Shown here one piece after another: positions 63,511 to 64,000 of a stretch of 64,000 bases of DNA. How positions within the stretch are numbered: the first letter of the stretch is position 1; each line of letters begins with the position of its first letter. Made by a program: the position numbers and the translations under genes. This DNA is from Spirochaetales bacterium (lineage in GTDB: Bacteria > Spirochaetota > Spirochaetia > JABMQR01). The stretch spans positions 51,456 to 115,455 of the forward strand of contig JAGYPA010000004.1 in assembly GCA_018399255.1 (NCBI GenBank), given 5' to 3'. A model generated the notes under the pieces. That model saw nothing but the letters and a program-made list of their open reading frames with translations. It had not been told where the DNA came from and did no database searches.

Positions 63511-64000
63511 ATGAAGCAGCCGCATATACTCTGCAGTCCGGAGCAGATAACACCGTATGTTCTGCTTCCGGGCGATCCCGCCCGGACTGAAAGGATTGCA
63601 AAATTCCTGACCGGAGTGGAATATATAGCCGACAATCGTGAGTTTCGAACAGTGACGGGCTTTTATGAAGGGCTTCCGGTAACCGTAACCTCTACGGGTA
63701 TTGGCGGAGCTTCTCTAGCAATAGCACTGGAGGAGCTTATTCAGTGCGGCGGAAGGTATTTTATCAGGACCGGGAGCTGCGGGGCCTGTCAGGAAGGGAT
63801 CGGGATCGGGGATCTGGTGCTTTCTGCCGCCGCGGTACGGGAAGACGGTGCTTCCAGAATGTATGTTCCGGATAATTTTCCGGCAGCGGCGGACAGTCGA
63901 CTGACTGCAGCTGCTGAGACTGTCCTCAGAGCTTCCGGTTTTCCTTTTCATGTGGGAATAACCCGCAGTCACGATTCGTTTTATATTGATGATGAACAGG
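63511..64000 (+). CDS. Uridine phosphorylase-type nucleoside phosphorylase (3' end outside window)
   Basis: Open frame from ATG 63511 (GGGGAG 4 bases upstream) to the window end, 163 codons visible. YVLLPGDPARTERIAKFL is the phosphate-binding start; VTVTSTGIGGASLAIALEEL and FIRTGSCGACQEGIGIGDLV are conserved in the PNP/UDP family, and GITRSHDSFY resembles the substrate region of uridine phosphorylases. It would split uridine or a purine nucleoside with phosphate; the specificity is inferred. It follows ackA by 42 bases. Confidence 0.85.
   Translation, partial: MKQPHILCSPEQITPYVLLPGDPARTERIAKFLTGVEYIADNREFRTVTGFYEGLPVTVTSTGIGGASLAIALEELIQCGGRYFIRTGSCGACQEGIGIGDLVLSAAAVREDGASRMYVPDNFPAAADSRLTAAAETVLRASGFPFHVGITRSHDSFYIDDEQ

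Noticed and set aside
62608..63525. 305-codon minus-strand frame opposite ackA
   Set aside because: The acetate kinase frame is fully conserved on the plus strand; the reverse is a shadow.

Overview
The window reads as a chromosomal segment of an anaerobic, fermentative, Gram-negative-type bacterium, most likely a spirochaete. This is inference from gene content and order, not from a marker gene. Lnt, a SPOR-domain protein, a lipoprotein and small beta-barrel-like proteins point to an outer membrane. A ferredoxin-dependent branched-chain 2-oxoacid oxidoreductase followed by Ptb and Buk, plus a separate acetate kinase, point to fermentation of amino acids and sugars with ATP made by acyl-phosphate kinases. 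A fused PyrB-PyrI, a nifS-nifU pair and clpS-clpA-aat fit Spirochaetales. No rRNA, tRNA, transposase, phage gene or CRISPR array was seen.

Layout. 1-10.5 kb is housekeeping: dnaJ (cut by the window edge), rlmB, then purD, dus and tatD on the minus strand, ricT, rpsT, hup, lnt and cinA. 10.5-21.2 kb holds rho with a very long disordered N-terminus, rpmE, a galactokinase-like kinase, surE, a Cys-cluster protein, nifS-nifU and a compact N-degron cassette clpS-clpA-aat. 21.2-24 kb (minus) holds a two-domain nucleoside kinase and a TIM-barrel sugar isomerase. 24.1-28.6 kb (minus) is a complete arginine cluster argC-J-B-D in which every gene is broken by frameshifts, although its promoter, with an ARG-box-like sequence between -35 and -10, looks intact. 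28.9-35.9 kb holds pepF, an ATP-grasp protein, rlmD, a predicted aminopeptidase lipoprotein and a tandem pair of small outer-membrane-type proteins, the second broken. 36-42.3 kb is a pyrimidine operon: pyrBI fusion (frameshifted), pyrE, pyrF, pyrD-K fusion, pyrC (frameshifted near its N-terminus). 42.5-48.1 kb is an operon with a strong promoter: Cys-rich unknown protein, ferredoxin, VOR alpha, VOR beta-gamma fusion, buk, ptb. 48.2-52.9 kb holds a membrane-anchored protein, an MBL-fold hydrolase, polA and coaE. 52.9-54.8 kb is a Glu-Pro repeat protein with a SPOR-like C-terminus whose repeat tract changes frame several times. 54.9-57.8 kb (minus) is an HTH-EIIA, EIIA-PII-like, cation/proton antiporter module, divergent from a Cache-GGDEF diguanylate cyclase. 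59.5-64 kb holds mnmA, a DUF1846 protein, ackA and a nucleoside phosphorylase cut by the window edge.

How the genes work together. VOR oxidises branched-chain 2-oxoacids to acyl-CoA with ferredoxin as acceptor; Ptb and Buk convert acyl-CoA to acid plus ATP. ClpS, ClpA and Aat form a leucyl/phenylalanyl N-degron route. The HTH-EIIA/EIIA-PII/antiporter cluster looks like control of an ion transporter by phosphorylation state and perhaps by a small ligand.

The main caution is that frameshifts are concentrated in a few islands (24.8-28.5, 35.5-37.2, about 41.4 and 53.4-54.6 kb), while about 50 kb around them is clean. They may be true gene decay or local assembly error, and sequence alone cannot decide.
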